Assembly: GCA_022600955.1 (NCBI GenBank)
Contig: JAHZJK010000031.1
Location: 248,001 to 312,000 of the forward strand
From: Gammaproteobacteria bacterium
GTDB taxonomy: Bacteria; Pseudomonadota; Gammaproteobacteria; Steroidobacterales; Woeseiaceae
Direction: 5' to 3'
DNA: 64,000 nucleotides
Part shown: positions 18,321 to 27,153 of the stretch, piece after piece
Layout: the number at the start of each line of letters is the position of its first letter
Numbering within the stretch: the stretch's first letter is position 1
Notes under the pieces: generated by a model
The model's database searches: none
Told to the model about the DNA's origin: nothing
The model's input: only the letters and a program-made list of their open reading frames with translations
Position numbers and translations under genes: made by a program

Positions 18321-18722
18321 ATGTCGCGCCTGGACATACTCAATAAGTTTGCAGAACACACCATTCTGCCCACACCGCAGAGGCTGGAAGTTGCTGAAGT
18401 TCTGCTGGAAAAACCGCAGCATCTTTCGGCCGAACAAATCATCGATCGACTGCGTGAAAACGGCAGCACAGTTTCCAAAGCGACGGTCTATAACACGTTG
18501 AAATTATTCGGAGAAAGAGGGCTGGTGAAAGAGCTTTCTGTCGATCCCGAGAGACGTTTCTACGACTCGACGACGCATGCTCACCACCACTTCTACAATG
18601 TGGACACAGGCGAGTTGCGTGACATCGCCGACGCGGAACTGACGCTGAGTTCGATGCCGGATCTGCCGGAGGGCACGGTCGCTGACGGTGTCGAAATTCT
18701 CGTCAAGGTTCGCAACCGCTAG
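18321..18722 (+). CDS. Fur-family transcriptional regulator, Irr-like
   Basis: Metal- or heme-responsive repressor of 133 residues: an N-terminal winged helix (LPTPQRLEVAEVLL, then SKATVYNTLKLFGERGLV as recognition region) and a C-terminal dimerisation domain. The metal region is HAHHHFYN at 86-93. The CxxC zinc motif that normally follows in Fur is absent: no cysteine occurs in the protein. That pattern is closer to the alphaproteobacterial Irr branch than to classical Fur. The ATG at 18321 is chosen because GAGGA lies upstream; an ATG at 18306 is possible. It is divergent from the pilus operon and is followed by tRNA-Thr. Targets and ligand are unknown from sequence. Confidence 0.82.
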   Translation: MSRLDILNKFAEHTILPTPQRLEVAEVLLEKPQHLSAEQIIDRLRENGSTVSKATVYNTLKLFGERGLVKELSVDPERRFYDSTTHAHHHFYNVDTGELRDIADAELTLSSMPDLPEGTVADGVEILVKVRNR

Positions 18723-18764
18723 AAAATCTTCGCGGCACCCCTTTTCGCGGGCAGGCCGCGCGGC

Positions 18765-18770
18765 TATACT
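18765..18770 (+). promoter_or_regulatory. -10 element of the tRNA-Thr promoter
   Basis: TATACT at 18765-18770 is followed by a GC-only stretch GCGCGCCGC, the type of discriminator that makes stable-RNA promoters sensitive to ppGpp. The tRNA begins at 18788. No good -35 is visible at the 17-base spacing (TTTTCG at 18742-18747). Confidence 0.5.
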
Positions 18771-18787
18771 GCGCGCCGCTTACCTGT

Positions 18788-18863
18788 GCCGGATTAGCTC
18801 AGTTGGTAGAGCACCACATTCGTAATGTGGGGGTCAGGTGTTCGAATCACCTATCCGGCACCA
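18788..18863 (+). tRNA. tRNA-Thr (anticodon CGU)
   Basis: A complete cloverleaf is readable. The acceptor stem GCCGGAT pairs with ATCCGGC, the D arm is GCTC...GAGC, and the anticodon stem CCACA/TGTGG holds loop TTCGTAA with anticodon CGT. The variable loop has five bases, and the T arm is AGGTG TTCGAAT CACCT. The discriminator A at 18860 is followed by an encoded CCA (18861-18863). The stop codon of the next gene on the minus strand begins two bases later. Confidence 0.97.
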
Positions 18864-18864
18864 T

Positions 18865-19563
18865 TTATTCTGCTGCGACCTCACGCAGATGCATCTCGTA
18901 GCCGACACGCTCCGAGAACTGATTGTTGAGCATGATGACCACGCCATACTCGGTCCAGTGCGATGTCTCTATGTCACCAATATCAATCGGGTGCAGGCCC
19001 ATCGCAGTCACCATCGCAGCGACTTCACGTTTCGACGCTTCATCATCGCCGGAGAGCGGTACCGACAACGGGCCGGCTGATGTGCCGGGATCAATCATCG
19101 ACTGCCAGTTGATGGTGTTCAGCGCCTTTACGACATGCGCATCGGGCAGGGCGGCCTGGATCATTTCACCGTTCGAGCCCGCCACGCCAAATGTGAACGT
19201 CAGCGGCGGTTCAACGACGAGCGGATTGGTAACGTCAATGACGATTTTGCCGTTCAGATCCCCCAGTCCTTTCGCAACATCGAGCGCGACCATGCCGGGC
19301 ACAGCGAGCACTACGATATCGGCTGCAGCGGCAGCCTCATCGGGTTTTGCGGTCTTGGCCCCATCGCCAGTCTTGCTGGCAAGCTCGAGCGTCTTGAGTC
19401 CTGACGGGCTCCGCGAACCATAGATAATCGTATGGCCTTGTTCGGCGAACACGCCACCAATTGCGGCACCGACTTTGCCGGTGCCAATAATGGCGATGGT
19501 ATCGGCGAAGGCTGGTGACGCCAGCAGCAGCATCAGGCTAGGCAACAATCGTTTTGCGAGCAT
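18865..19563 (-). CDS. exported F420-dependent NADP reductase-like Rossmann protein
   Basis: Protein of 232 residues. A signal peptide (MLAKRLLPSLMLLLASPAFA) is followed directly by a Rossmann NADP-binding start TIAIIGTGKVGAAIGGVFAE. The rest matches the NADP oxidoreductase, coenzyme F420-dependent family: YGSRSP, VVLAVPG, VIDVTNP and a late NTINWQ segment. Family members are normally cytoplasmic, so the export signal is unusual; NADP(H) is not expected in the periplasm. The ATG at 19563 has AGGAG upstream. It is read with the DUF885 gene on its right (10-base gap) and converges on tRNA-Thr. The substrate is unknown. Confidence 0.75.
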   Translation of the reverse strand: MLAKRLLPSLMLLLASPAFADTIAIIGTGKVGAAIGGVFAEQGHTIIYGSRSPSGLKTLELASKTGDGAKTAKPDEAAAAADIVVLAVPGMVALDVAKGLGDLNGKIVIDVTNPLVVEPPLTFTFGVAGSNGEMIQAALPDAHVVKALNTINWQSMIDPGTSAGPLSVPLSGDDEASKREVAAMVTAMGLHPIDIGDIETSHWTEYGVVIMLNNQFSERVGYEMHLREVAAE

Positions 19564-19573
19564 GGTCGGGCTC

Positions 19574-21334
19574 CTATTGAGTTTTTTCGATCCAGGCCAT
19601 TACTGCCTGCTCCATCATGGGCAAAGTCATGCTGCCGTTCTCGAGAATCCGGTCATGAAACTCTCGCAGATCGAATTTTTTACCAAGCGTGGACTCGGCG
19701 AGTGTTCGCAGACGGCGGATTTCCAGCATGCCGAGCATGTAGGCGTTCGCTTGTCCCGGCCAGGATATGTACCGGTTGATATCGTTCTGGATGTCGACAG
19801 GCGCCCACCCGGTGTTGTTCATCATATAGTCAACCGCCTGTTGGCGCGTCCAGCCCTTGGTATGGATGCCGGAATCGATCACGAGCCTTGCGGCCCGGGC
19901 GGCCTGGTCCGAATACAGTCCCATGAGATCGAGCGGACCGGAATAGAGATCGAGTTCTTCTGCAACGCGCTCCGAATACAACGCCCAGCCTTCCCCGTAA
20001 CCGGAGTTCCAGAGATAACGCGCGAGTGTGTGGACCTTGTCGCCGAGCTCGAGTGCGATGGCACCTTGCAAGTGATGGCCGGGATACGTCTCGTGATACA
20101 GCGTGGACTGCTGAGTTGCACGTGAGCGATTCTCAGGGTCGCGTACGGCGATGTAAAAAATGCCGGGACGCGTGCCGTCTTCGGATGAGGAGTGATACTC
20201 ACCGACGCCACTCGCGGCAAATGCAGGGTAGGGTTTGATCTCCACACCGGCTTTGGGCAGCAAGCCGAATACTTCGCTCATTTTATTCTTCGCCGCTTGC
20301 AGCGAATCCACGGAGTATTGAAGAACCTCGTCCTCACTTCGGAATGTGAACTCGGGGTCGACATTGATGCGTCGTACAAACGACTCGATGGACTCACTGT
20401 TGTAGTCGGCAGCGAGCACAATCTCCATTTCGGCACGAATCTTTGCCATTTGTGCAAGCCCGAGTTCGTGTATCGCGTCGGCGCCTGGTGAAATGGTTGC
20501 GAATGATCGTACCAGGTGCGGGTAGCACTCAGCGCCGTCAGGATTGAATGAGATCGCGATCTCTTCGCGGGCCTTGTCGAGATACTCGTTCTCGATGAAG
20601 TCTGCGTAGCGGTTGATGGCTGGCGCAATCTCTTCATCGAATATGTTTCGTACAGCACCTTCGAAGACCTCATCTTCCGCTCTCACTCCCATGCTGATGA
20701 ACGGGTTTTGATCGTCGAGCAGTGAGCGAGCTTCGTCCGGTACCGCCGCAACCGTCAGCCGAGGCGAGCTGTAGCCCAATTCAAGACCTTTGCGAAGATT
20801 GGCGATCTCATTGTCGACAAACTCGTCCACGGAACCGAGCCGCGCGAGTGCCTGATCCTTGAGGTCGTCCGAGTCGAGCGGCTGGATGTCGAAAATGAAA
20901 GGCATGCCGCCGTACCAGGCTGTCGTCGTACTGGTTTCCCAGATTTCATTGCGGCAGATTCGCGTTGCACGCGAGGCCGCCAACTGCTCGTGCAGAATTC
21001 CAAACGTCACCCAGTCGCGACTGCCGATATCATCTGGTTCGCCAATAGCGTCCAGCTCTTCGAGCCACCCGTCTTCACGCGCCTGCCACTCGGCCAGCGC
21101 GTCGAGCGAGTTGTCGTACAGCTTGTCGTGACGAGCTCCCGCGATCGAATAACTGGTCGCCATCGCCGGAAAGCGGATCAGCATCGCCGCGAGATACTCG
21201 TCTGCGATAGCCTCGATGCCGCGTTGTTCATCGACATTCAGTTCAACGTCTTGCTCGGCGTTCTGGCAGCTTGCGACTGCCAGCGTTGTCGCAAGCAATG
21301 AAATTAACAGTGGATTGCGTCGGATCGACGACAT
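19574..21334 (-). CDS. DUF885 family lipoprotein (predicted metallopeptidase)
   Basis: Protein of 586 residues. The ATG at 21334 gives a lipoprotein signal with lipobox AVASC, so it is expected to be acylated and envelope-anchored. The DUF885 family signature YHETYPGHH starts near residue 413, with GEGWALYSERV about 34 residues later. The two provide the His/Glu ligands of a gluzincin-like site. The family is widespread in marine gammaproteobacteria as predicted peptidases of unknown substrate. It lies downstream of the LytTR regulator (60-base gap) and upstream of the exported Rossmann protein. Peptidase activity is inferred from the motif only. Confidence 0.85.
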   Translation of the reverse strand: MSSIRRNPLLISLLATTLAVASCQNAEQDVELNVDEQRGIEAIADEYLAAMLIRFPAMATSYSIAGARHDKLYDNSLDALAEWQAREDGWLEELDAIGEPDDIGSRDWVTFGILHEQLAASRATRICRNEIWETSTTTAWYGGMPFIFDIQPLDSDDLKDQALARLGSVDEFVDNEIANLRKGLELGYSSPRLTVAAVPDEARSLLDDQNPFISMGVRAEDEVFEGAVRNIFDEEIAPAINRYADFIENEYLDKAREEIAISFNPDGAECYPHLVRSFATISPGADAIHELGLAQMAKIRAEMEIVLAADYNSESIESFVRRINVDPEFTFRSEDEVLQYSVDSLQAAKNKMSEVFGLLPKAGVEIKPYPAFAASGVGEYHSSSEDGTRPGIFYIAVRDPENRSRATQQSTLYHETYPGHHLQGAIALELGDKVHTLARYLWNSGYGEGWALYSERVAEELDLYSGPLDLMGLYSDQAARAARLVIDSGIHTKGWTRQQAVDYMMNNTGWAPVDIQNDINRYISWPGQANAYMLGMLEIRRLRTLAESTLGKKFDLREFHDRILENGSMTLPMMEQAVMAWIEKTQ

Positions 21335-21394
21335 ACAGATGCTCCAGCTCAAAAACGGCCGCCAATATTGACACAAATGCCGACCCGAATGGAG

Positions 21395-22243
21395 TCAGGT
21401 CAGACGGTCTCGCAGCTCTTGTTTGAAGCGTCGGCTGACGGGAATGGTGGCGTCACTACGCAGTTTCGCCTGCCCATCGCCGCTATCAAACGCGACGATT
21501 TCGGCGACGCGGTCCAGATTGACGATCGCGCTGCGATGCACGCGCTGAAAGCCCATTGGCACAAGACGCTGGTCAATACGCGTCATGGTCTCTCGCAATG
21601 GATACGTGCGACTTCCTACGTGCAGATTCACATAGTTGCCGCAGGACTCTATCCAGTCAATCTCGTCGATCCGGACGAGAAACTCCTTGCCGAGCTTCTT
21701 GACCAGGAACCGGTCTGATACGCCGCGCGTCTGCAACTCGCCATCTTGCTCGGACAGAAAGCCCGCTTCGCCCTGTAAGCGCCGCAGCACGAAGCGGTAC
21801 AGGTAGATCAGCGCAACGACGATCAGGTAAGTCCGGAAGTCCTTCAGGTACTCATAGCCAAAATCACCGAGCCAGTTCGCCCAATGGTAGTGACTGCCAT
21901 TGACTGCGGGAAACACAGCAACGCGCATCCAGTACATCAGAAATACGTGCGAGAAAGAAAAGGCGACACTGAACCCGAGATGTGCGAGCAGGCTATTCTT
22001 CCAGGTCAGAAGCCGAATTGGCAACAATGAGTCGAACCATAGAATCAGCGGCAGCGACAACGCCATGGCGATATGACTGGTGACTTCCAGGACGATCGGG
22101 ACGGAGCCGTCGAACGCGGTACCTGAGCGCATGAAATCAATCCACTGGACGCCGAGATTTGCACCCAGGCTGATGAGGATTAACAGCACAAACAGGCCGA
22201 ACTCCCAGAATCGGCGGTTAGCGATATAGGACTGCAATGTCAT
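21395..22243 (-). CDS. membrane-anchored LytTR-family transcriptional regulator
   Basis: Protein of 282 residues. The first 160 or so residues hold about four transmembrane segments. The C-terminal part, from about residue 175 to the end, is a LytTR DNA-binding domain: the segment around RIDEIDWIESCGNYVNL, then TYPLRETMTRIDQRL and FQRVHRSAIVNLDRV. There is no receiver domain, so a membrane signal may reach DNA directly. It is divergent from a membrane acyltransferase gene, with a palindrome at 22310-22326 between them. The DUF885 lipoprotein follows on the same strand. The signal and targets are unknown. Confidence 0.87.
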   Translation of the reverse strand: MTLQSYIANRRFWEFGLFVLLILISLGANLGVQWIDFMRSGTAFDGSVPIVLEVTSHIAMALSLPLILWFDSLLPIRLLTWKNSLLAHLGFSVAFSFSHVFLMYWMRVAVFPAVNGSHYHWANWLGDFGYEYLKDFRTYLIVVALIYLYRFVLRRLQGEAGFLSEQDGELQTRGVSDRFLVKKLGKEFLVRIDEIDWIESCGNYVNLHVGSRTYPLRETMTRIDQRLVPMGFQRVHRSAIVNLDRVAEIVAFDSGDGQAKLRSDATIPVSRRFKQELRDRLT

Positions 22244-22309
22244 CGCGCAATCCTAACCTGTAGCACACAGAATCGCCGACAATTTGTCCCTGTTATCCGC
22301 CGTTTGTCA

Positions 22310-22326
22310 CAAAAGCAGCGCTTTTG
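22310..22326. promoter_or_regulatory. perfect inverted repeat between the LytTR and acyltransferase genes
   Basis: CAAAAGC (22310-22316), spacer AGC, GCTTTTG (22320-22326) in the divergent intergenic region 22244-22397. GTCA lies just left of the repeat and GTCAC just right. It is a candidate operator. It does not form a terminator because no T tract follows and no transcript should end there. Confidence 0.4.
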
Positions 22327-22397
22327 GTCACTTTTGCCTGTTTTGAAATGCGCGACTGCCTGACACTGGCATTCTTGCAGTGAAACATGAGTTCGCC

Positions 22398-23591
22398 ATG
22401 ACCGACAAAAACGAAAACGCCGCTATTGCGACATCTGAGCTGTCCACAACAGACCAGGGGCGTCGCTATGATATTGATGCTCTGCGTGTCTTGGCATTCA
22501 GTCTGTTGATTCTCTATCACGTGGCAATGTTCTATGTTCTGGATTGGGGCTTTCATATCAAATCGGCGTATCAGTCCGAGGCGATTCAGGTGCCCATGTT
22601 GCTGGTTAATCAGTGGCGTATGTCGTTGTTGTTCGTTATCTCAGGGCTGGCGGTGAGTTTCGTCTGGCATAAGTACAGCGCCGGACAATTTGCGATCCGT
22701 CGCGTGCGCTCATTGTTGCTGCCGCTGTTGTTCGGCATGGCGGTCATTGTCGCACCGCAGTGTTACTACGAAGCTCTTGGCAAGGGCATCATCGAACCGG
22801 GCTTCCCGACGTTTATGATTCAGTACTGGACGTTTCAGGATTTTCCGGGTGAGGCCTGGGCTGGCGAGGAACAGATCCACTGGACCTGGAATCACCTTTG
22901 GTATCTGCCGTATCTGTTGATTTACACACTGTTGCTGATTCCATTGGCCAGGTTTCTTGATGGGCCCGGGAGGCGCTTGCGCGACTGGTTTCGCGCATTG
23001 CGGGGCGTGTGGATTATTCTGCTGCCGACTGTGCCATTGATGCTGTATGGCTATTTCATCTTTCCGAGTTTTCCGCGCATAACTCACGCGTTACTGGACG
23101 ACTGGTACGCGCATTCAATGTACTTCACGTTTTTCGTTATCGGCTACCTGGTCGGACGAGATACCGGCTTCTGGGCTGAACTTGCGCGCTTGCGGAAGGC
23201 GACGCTCGCGCTCGCTGTATGCTTTTTCGGGTTGTTCATGTTTCGCAATGCGATGATGCCCGATGACGCAGGTTTTCTGCTGGGCCAGCTCAGCTCGGCC
23301 ATTACGTATCTGAACCGCTGGCTCTGGATCCTCGCGATACTGGGCTGGGGTCACTACCTGCTTAACCGGCCGATGAAGTGGCTGCCGTATGCGACTGAAG
23401 CAGTGTACCCGTGGTACATCCTGCACCAGACGCTCATTATCATACTGGGCTACGAGCTCGGCAAGCTGTCACTGGGTCCTGTCGCCGAGCCCGTATTGGT
23501 GCTGGGAGGGACCATTGCCGGGTGCTTGCTGATACATGAGTTCGTCATCCGGAGAAACACACTGCTGCGACCGCTCTTTGGCCTGAAGTAA
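22398..23591 (+). CDS. membrane acyltransferase (acyltransferase 3 family)
   Basis: Integral membrane protein of about 397 residues with some ten hydrophobic segments. The start of the core is RRYDIDALRVLAFSLLILYH, the acyltransferase-3 (OpgC/OafA type) signature with the catalytic-type His, and FVISGLAVSFV follows. Members transfer acyl groups to sugars, glucans or lipids at the membrane. A GTG at 22380 is an alternative start; neither has a strong ribosome binding site. It is divergent from the LytTR regulator, which is its most likely controller by position. The acceptor substrate cannot be told from sequence. Confidence 0.85.
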   Translation: MTDKNENAAIATSELSTTDQGRRYDIDALRVLAFSLLILYHVAMFYVLDWGFHIKSAYQSEAIQVPMLLVNQWRMSLLFVISGLAVSFVWHKYSAGQFAIRRVRSLLLPLLFGMAVIVAPQCYYEALGKGIIEPGFPTFMIQYWTFQDFPGEAWAGEEQIHWTWNHLWYLPYLLIYTLLLIPLARFLDGPGRRLRDWFRALRGVWIILLPTVPLMLYGYFIFPSFPRITHALLDDWYAHSMYFTFFVIGYLVGRDTGFWAELARLRKATLALAVCFFGLFMFRNAMMPDDAGFLLGQLSSAITYLNRWLWILAILGWGHYLLNRPMKWLPYATEAVYPWYILHQTLIIILGYELGKLSLGPVAEPVLVLGGTIAGCLLIHEFVIRRNTLLRPLFGLK

Positions 23592-23659
23592 CGCGAAAAC
23601 GGCTCGCCTTTGTTGTAACCTGTTGAGATACAAGAACAACAACGAGTGGGCGAAAACCA

Positions 23660-24592
23660 GTGCTGAAAGTAGACAACCTCACCAAGCAGTACGGTGACTT
23701 CACGGCAGTCGATGGTGCCTGTTTTGAGGCCGGTGACGGTAAAGTGTTTGGTTTGCTCGGGCCCAACGGCGCTGGCAAGTCGACAGCCATAAACTGCATT
23801 TCCGGTTTGCTCGCGCCGACGTCCGGGCATATCTCGGTATCCGGTTTCGATATTGTCAGAGACGGTAAGAAGGCGAAGGCAACGCTCGGCGTTGTGCCGC
23901 AGGAACTTGCTCTCTATGAAGACCTGCCTGCGCTCGACAATCTCAACTACTGGGGCAAGGCGTATGGTCTGCGTGGCGCAGAGCTGGATGCACGTGTGCG
24001 TGAAGTGCTCGATTACATCGGGCTCGCCGACCGGGCGAAGGATCTTCCCAAGGAGTTCTCCGGGGGCATGAAGCGCCGCCTGAATTTCGGTTGCGGCATT
24101 GTCCACAAGCCCAAAGTACTGTTGCTCGATGAGCCGACAGTTGGTGTTGACCCGCAATCGCGCGCCAGGCTGTTTGAGATGGTTGAGGCTGAGCGAGATG
24201 CCGGTGCCTGTATTCTGTATACAACGCACTACATGGAAGAAGCGGAACGCCTGTGCGACTCACTCGCGATTATCGACCATGGCAAAATCATCGCACACGG
24301 TTCGGTAGATCAACTGAAGGCACAAGTCGGGGCGCGTGACGTCCTGCAACTCAGTGGCCGCTTTCCAGATGGACTGGCGGCAACGATTGCGGATCGCGGA
24401 ATCGCTGACCTTGACGTGCTAACAGATGAGTCGAACGTCTTGACCCTGACAATGACCACAGCGTCACACCATTTGCCCGCAATATTCGAAGCCATCACTG
24501 CAGCGGGTGGCAGTGTCTCGGAGACCAGCCTGCGCAGTCCCAACCTTGAGACATTGTTCTTGTTGCTGACAGGCAAGGAGTTGCGCGAATAG
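23660..24592 (+). CDS. ABC transporter ATP-binding protein (ABC-2 exporter)
   Basis: ATPase of 310 residues, GTG start at 23660. Walker A GPNGAGKST at 34-42, Q-loop VVPQELALYEDL, signature FSGGM at 133-137, Walker B LLLDEPTVGVDP and switch His in YTTHYMEEAERL. The architecture and the C-terminal extension of about 80 residues are those of the DrrA/NatA-like ATPases that pair with ABC-2 permeases. It is followed by two permease genes with 2-base and -4-base spacing. An exporter for a drug, lipid or polysaccharide is likely; the substrate is not evident. Confidence 0.92.
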   Translation: MLKVDNLTKQYGDFTAVDGACFEAGDGKVFGLLGPNGAGKSTAINCISGLLAPTSGHISVSGFDIVRDGKKAKATLGVVPQELALYEDLPALDNLNYWGKAYGLRGAELDARVREVLDYIGLADRAKDLPKEFSGGMKRRLNFGCGIVHKPKVLLLDEPTVGVDPQSRARLFEMVEAERDAGACILYTTHYMEEAERLCDSLAIIDHGKIIAHGSVDQLKAQVGARDVLQLSGRFPDGLAATIADRGIADLDVLTDESNVLTLTMTTASHHLPAIFEAITAAGGSVSETSLRSPNLETLFLLLTGKELRE

Positions 24593-24594
24593 TC

Positions 24595-25827
24595 ATGGAC
24601 TTCATTGTTGCCACATTTCGCAAGGACCTGACTCGCTGGCGTGAGGATGCGCATGCGTTAATCATCTGGCTTGCAATTCCGTTCCTGATTGGTGGCCTCA
24701 TTACGGCGATGGCCGGTGGCAGTGGCGGCAGCGGGCCAAGCGGCACCCTGCTGATCGACGACCGGGACGATACTCTTATCAGCGGATTCGTCGCAGGCGC
24801 GTTTGCGCAAGACCAGATCGGCGATATGTTGACAGTGCAGAACGTTGGCGCCGAAGAAGGCAAACAGCTGATTGACGCGGGCGAAGCAAGCGGCCTGCTA
24901 ACGATACCGGAAGGATTCCAGGACGCGTTCATCAATGACACACCTGTCGTTCTGACGCTCAAAACGAATCCGGCACAGACGATTCTGCCTGGAATTATCG
25001 AAAACGTTACCGAGGTCCTGTTGGATGCGGGCTTCTACCTGCAGGCATTGTTCGGTGAAGAAATCGCTGCTATCCAGGGTGTTGACGACGAAGCTGGCCC
25101 AAGCAATGCGTTTGTCTCAAGCATGTCGGTGCAGGTCAATGACAAAATGCAGGCGCTGGGCCCAGCGCTGTTTCCGTTGGCGTTCGATATTGAAATTGTA
25201 GAGCCACCGCCAGCAGAACCGCGACCTGATATTGGCCTGTTGTTTTTGCCGGGTATCGTTATGATGGCCTTGCTGTTTTCATCACAGGGTCTCTCTGCCG
25301 ACTTCTGGAAAGAACGCGAAACGGGCACGTTGCGACGTCTCGTTTCTTCCCCTGGATTGCTGAACCAGTTTGTTTTCGGCAAAGCACTGGCGGCAACGCT
25401 GGTTATTGCCGGGATTTCCGGAATTACACTGGCGGTCGGCTTCTTGTATCACGGTATCGCATGGAGCAAGTTCCTGCCGTCCATGTTGTGGTTGATCTTT
25501 GCCGGCGCTGGTTTTTTTGCCTGGTTTGCGGCGTTGCAAATGCTGTTTCCAACACAAAAAGCGGCGAACCTTTTGTCAACGATATTCCTGTTTCCATTGA
25601 TGATGATGGGAGGCAGCTTTTTCCCACTTGCAGCCTTGCCAGACTGGTTGGCGTCGGTAGGACGCATGTCTCCAAATGGTTTTGTTGTCGACAAGCTGAC
25701 GGACGAGCTGGTCTCGGCAAATGCCTGGAGTTTCGACATCCGCAGTTGGACGATCGTTGCAGCAATAATGCTTTCGGGTTTGTTGCTTTGCAGTTGGCGG
25801 CTTAAGTCCGGATTCGCGAGACGATGA
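24595..25827 (+). CDS. ABC-2 type permease, subunit 1
   Basis: Membrane subunit of 410 residues. One N-terminal transmembrane helix is followed by a large extracytoplasmic domain (roughly residues 45-215) and then five to six helices, the ABC-2 (YhhJ/YhgE-like) layout. A conserved EREtGTLRRLVSSP-type coupling segment is visible near residue 240 (KERETGTLRRLVSSP). It starts two bases after the ATPase gene and overlaps the next permease by four bases (ATGA), so the three are translationally coupled. Confidence 0.88.
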   Translation: MDFIVATFRKDLTRWREDAHALIIWLAIPFLIGGLITAMAGGSGGSGPSGTLLIDDRDDTLISGFVAGAFAQDQIGDMLTVQNVGAEEGKQLIDAGEASGLLTIPEGFQDAFINDTPVVLTLKTNPAQTILPGIIENVTEVLLDAGFYLQALFGEEIAAIQGVDDEAGPSNAFVSSMSVQVNDKMQALGPALFPLAFDIEIVEPPPAEPRPDIGLLFLPGIVMMALLFSSQGLSADFWKERETGTLRRLVSSPGLLNQFVFGKALAATLVIAGISGITLAVGFLYHGIAWSKFLPSMLWLIFAGAGFFAWFAALQMLFPTQKAANLLSTIFLFPLMMMGGSFFPLAALPDWLASVGRMSPNGFVVDKLTDELVSANAWSFDIRSWTIVAAIMLSGLLLCSWRLKSGFARR

Positions 25828-26978
25828 TGAAAAATATTTTGTTTATCGCCCTGAATGACGCGCGACACCAGCTCAAGCAGGGTTCTACGCTGGTTTGGGT
25901 CTTCGTCATGCCGCCGATCTTTTTCTACTTCATCGGTACGGTCACAGGCGGATTCTCTTCGGGCCTCAGTGCAACGCAAGCAACGCCCCTTACTGTCGTA
26001 GCCGAGGCTCCGGGATTCCTGAAAGATCAGCTCGAACTGCGCTTGGCCGCAAACGACTTCGCCCCAGTGTGGGTTGACGAAATAGTCGTTGCTGAGGACG
26101 CGGTGGCACCGCGGCGTACTTTGACGATCGGGCCCGATCTGACGAACCGGCTCGAAGATGGCGAACAAGTCAGCATACGGTACGAAACGAAGTCATCGTC
26201 CCTGACTCGCGACTACGAGGTCATCCGTATTCAGCGCAGTCTCTACACGGCACTGGCCGATATTGTCGTCGCAAAAGCGAATACAGCGGAGCCACTGACA
26301 GCCGCCGACCTGATCGTACTAAACGACAAACCACGAATCTGGCAGCTCGAGACATCACCAGCGGGCAAGCGCCAGGAAATTCCCAATGGTTTCGACCAGG
26401 CAGTGCCAGGCATCCTTGTCATGTTCACGCTACTCGTGTTGCTGACCAGTGGCGGCACCTTGCTCGTCATCGAACGCAAGCAGGGCTTGCTGCGTCGCAT
26501 GGCGTCAGCGCCAATATCGCGCCAGGAACTCGTCTCCGGCAAATGGGGCGGTCGCATGATCCTGGCAGCGATCCAGGTGGCGGCAGCGCTACTGGTGGGG
26601 ACATTCCTGTTTAAAATGGACTGGGGACCGGACTTTGCAATGGTGTTGGTCGTTCTCGGTGCGTGGGCCGGGTTCTGTGCATCTGCGGGTTTGTTGCTGG
26701 GTAGCCTTGCGACCAGCGAGGCTATGGCCGGCGGTCTGGGCGTATTGGCGGCAAACCTGCTGGCAGCACTCGGCGGCTGCTGGTGGCCTATCGAAGTAAC
26801 GCCGGGCTGGATGCAGTTTGTGCAAAAACTGACTCCAACCGGCTGGACGATGGACGCGTTGCATAAGTTGATCAGTTTTCAGGCCGGTGCAGCAGCGGCT
26901 CTGCCGCAGGTAGGGGTGCTGCTGGTCGCATCGCTGGTTCTGGCGGGCCTCGCGGTACGCAATTTTCGCTACGAATAA
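25824..26978 (+). CDS. ABC-2 type permease, subunit 2
   Basis: Second permease of 384 residues with the same layout as its neighbour: one N-terminal helix, a periplasmic domain to about residue 190, then several helices. The coupling segment ERKQGLLRRMASAPISRQEL follows the second helix. Together with 23660-25827 it makes a complete exporter with a heterodimeric membrane part. The overlap with the upstream gene is ATGA. Confidence 0.88.
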   Translation: MMKNILFIALNDARHQLKQGSTLVWVFVMPPIFFYFIGTVTGGFSSGLSATQATPLTVVAEAPGFLKDQLELRLAANDFAPVWVDEIVVAEDAVAPRRTLTIGPDLTNRLEDGEQVSIRYETKSSSLTRDYEVIRIQRSLYTALADIVVAKANTAEPLTAADLIVLNDKPRIWQLETSPAGKRQEIPNGFDQAVPGILVMFTLLVLLTSGGTLLVIERKQGLLRRMASAPISRQELVSGKWGGRMILAAIQVAAALLVGTFLFKMDWGPDFAMVLVVLGAWAGFCASAGLLLGSLATSEAMAGGLGVLAANLLAALGGCWWPIEVTPGWMQFVQKLTPTGWTMDALHKLISFQAGAAAALPQVGVLLVASLVLAGLAVRNFRYE

Positions 26979-27110
26979 CACTTTCTTTTCGTCCGGAACC
27001 TGTTACAGTCCGCCCCGTCTTGGCGCACTTCGGTCTGCGCCACTCACTCCAGACTCCGCATTTCCGCGACCTGGAGCTCAATACTGAATTCCAGCCTGGA
27101 CCGAACCGCA

Positions 27111-27122
27111 CGTCTTAAGACG
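27111..27122. repeat. 12-bp palindrome in the leader of the helicase gene
   Basis: CGTCTTAAGACG is a perfect palindrome 32 bases before the helicase ATG. The 175-base gap 26979-27153 has no coding frame. The palindrome could be an operator or a small RNA hairpin in the leader, but a chance occurrence is not excluded. Confidence 0.25.
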
Positions 27123-27153
27123 CGTCGGATCAGGCGACCTTGGAGCAAAATCA

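Noticed and set aside
18186-18437. N-terminal extension of the FimT-like frame
   Set aside because: It would be antisense to the fur-like gene and would place about 85 residues before a prepilin leader; the TTG with GGAGGT at 18185 explains the gene better.
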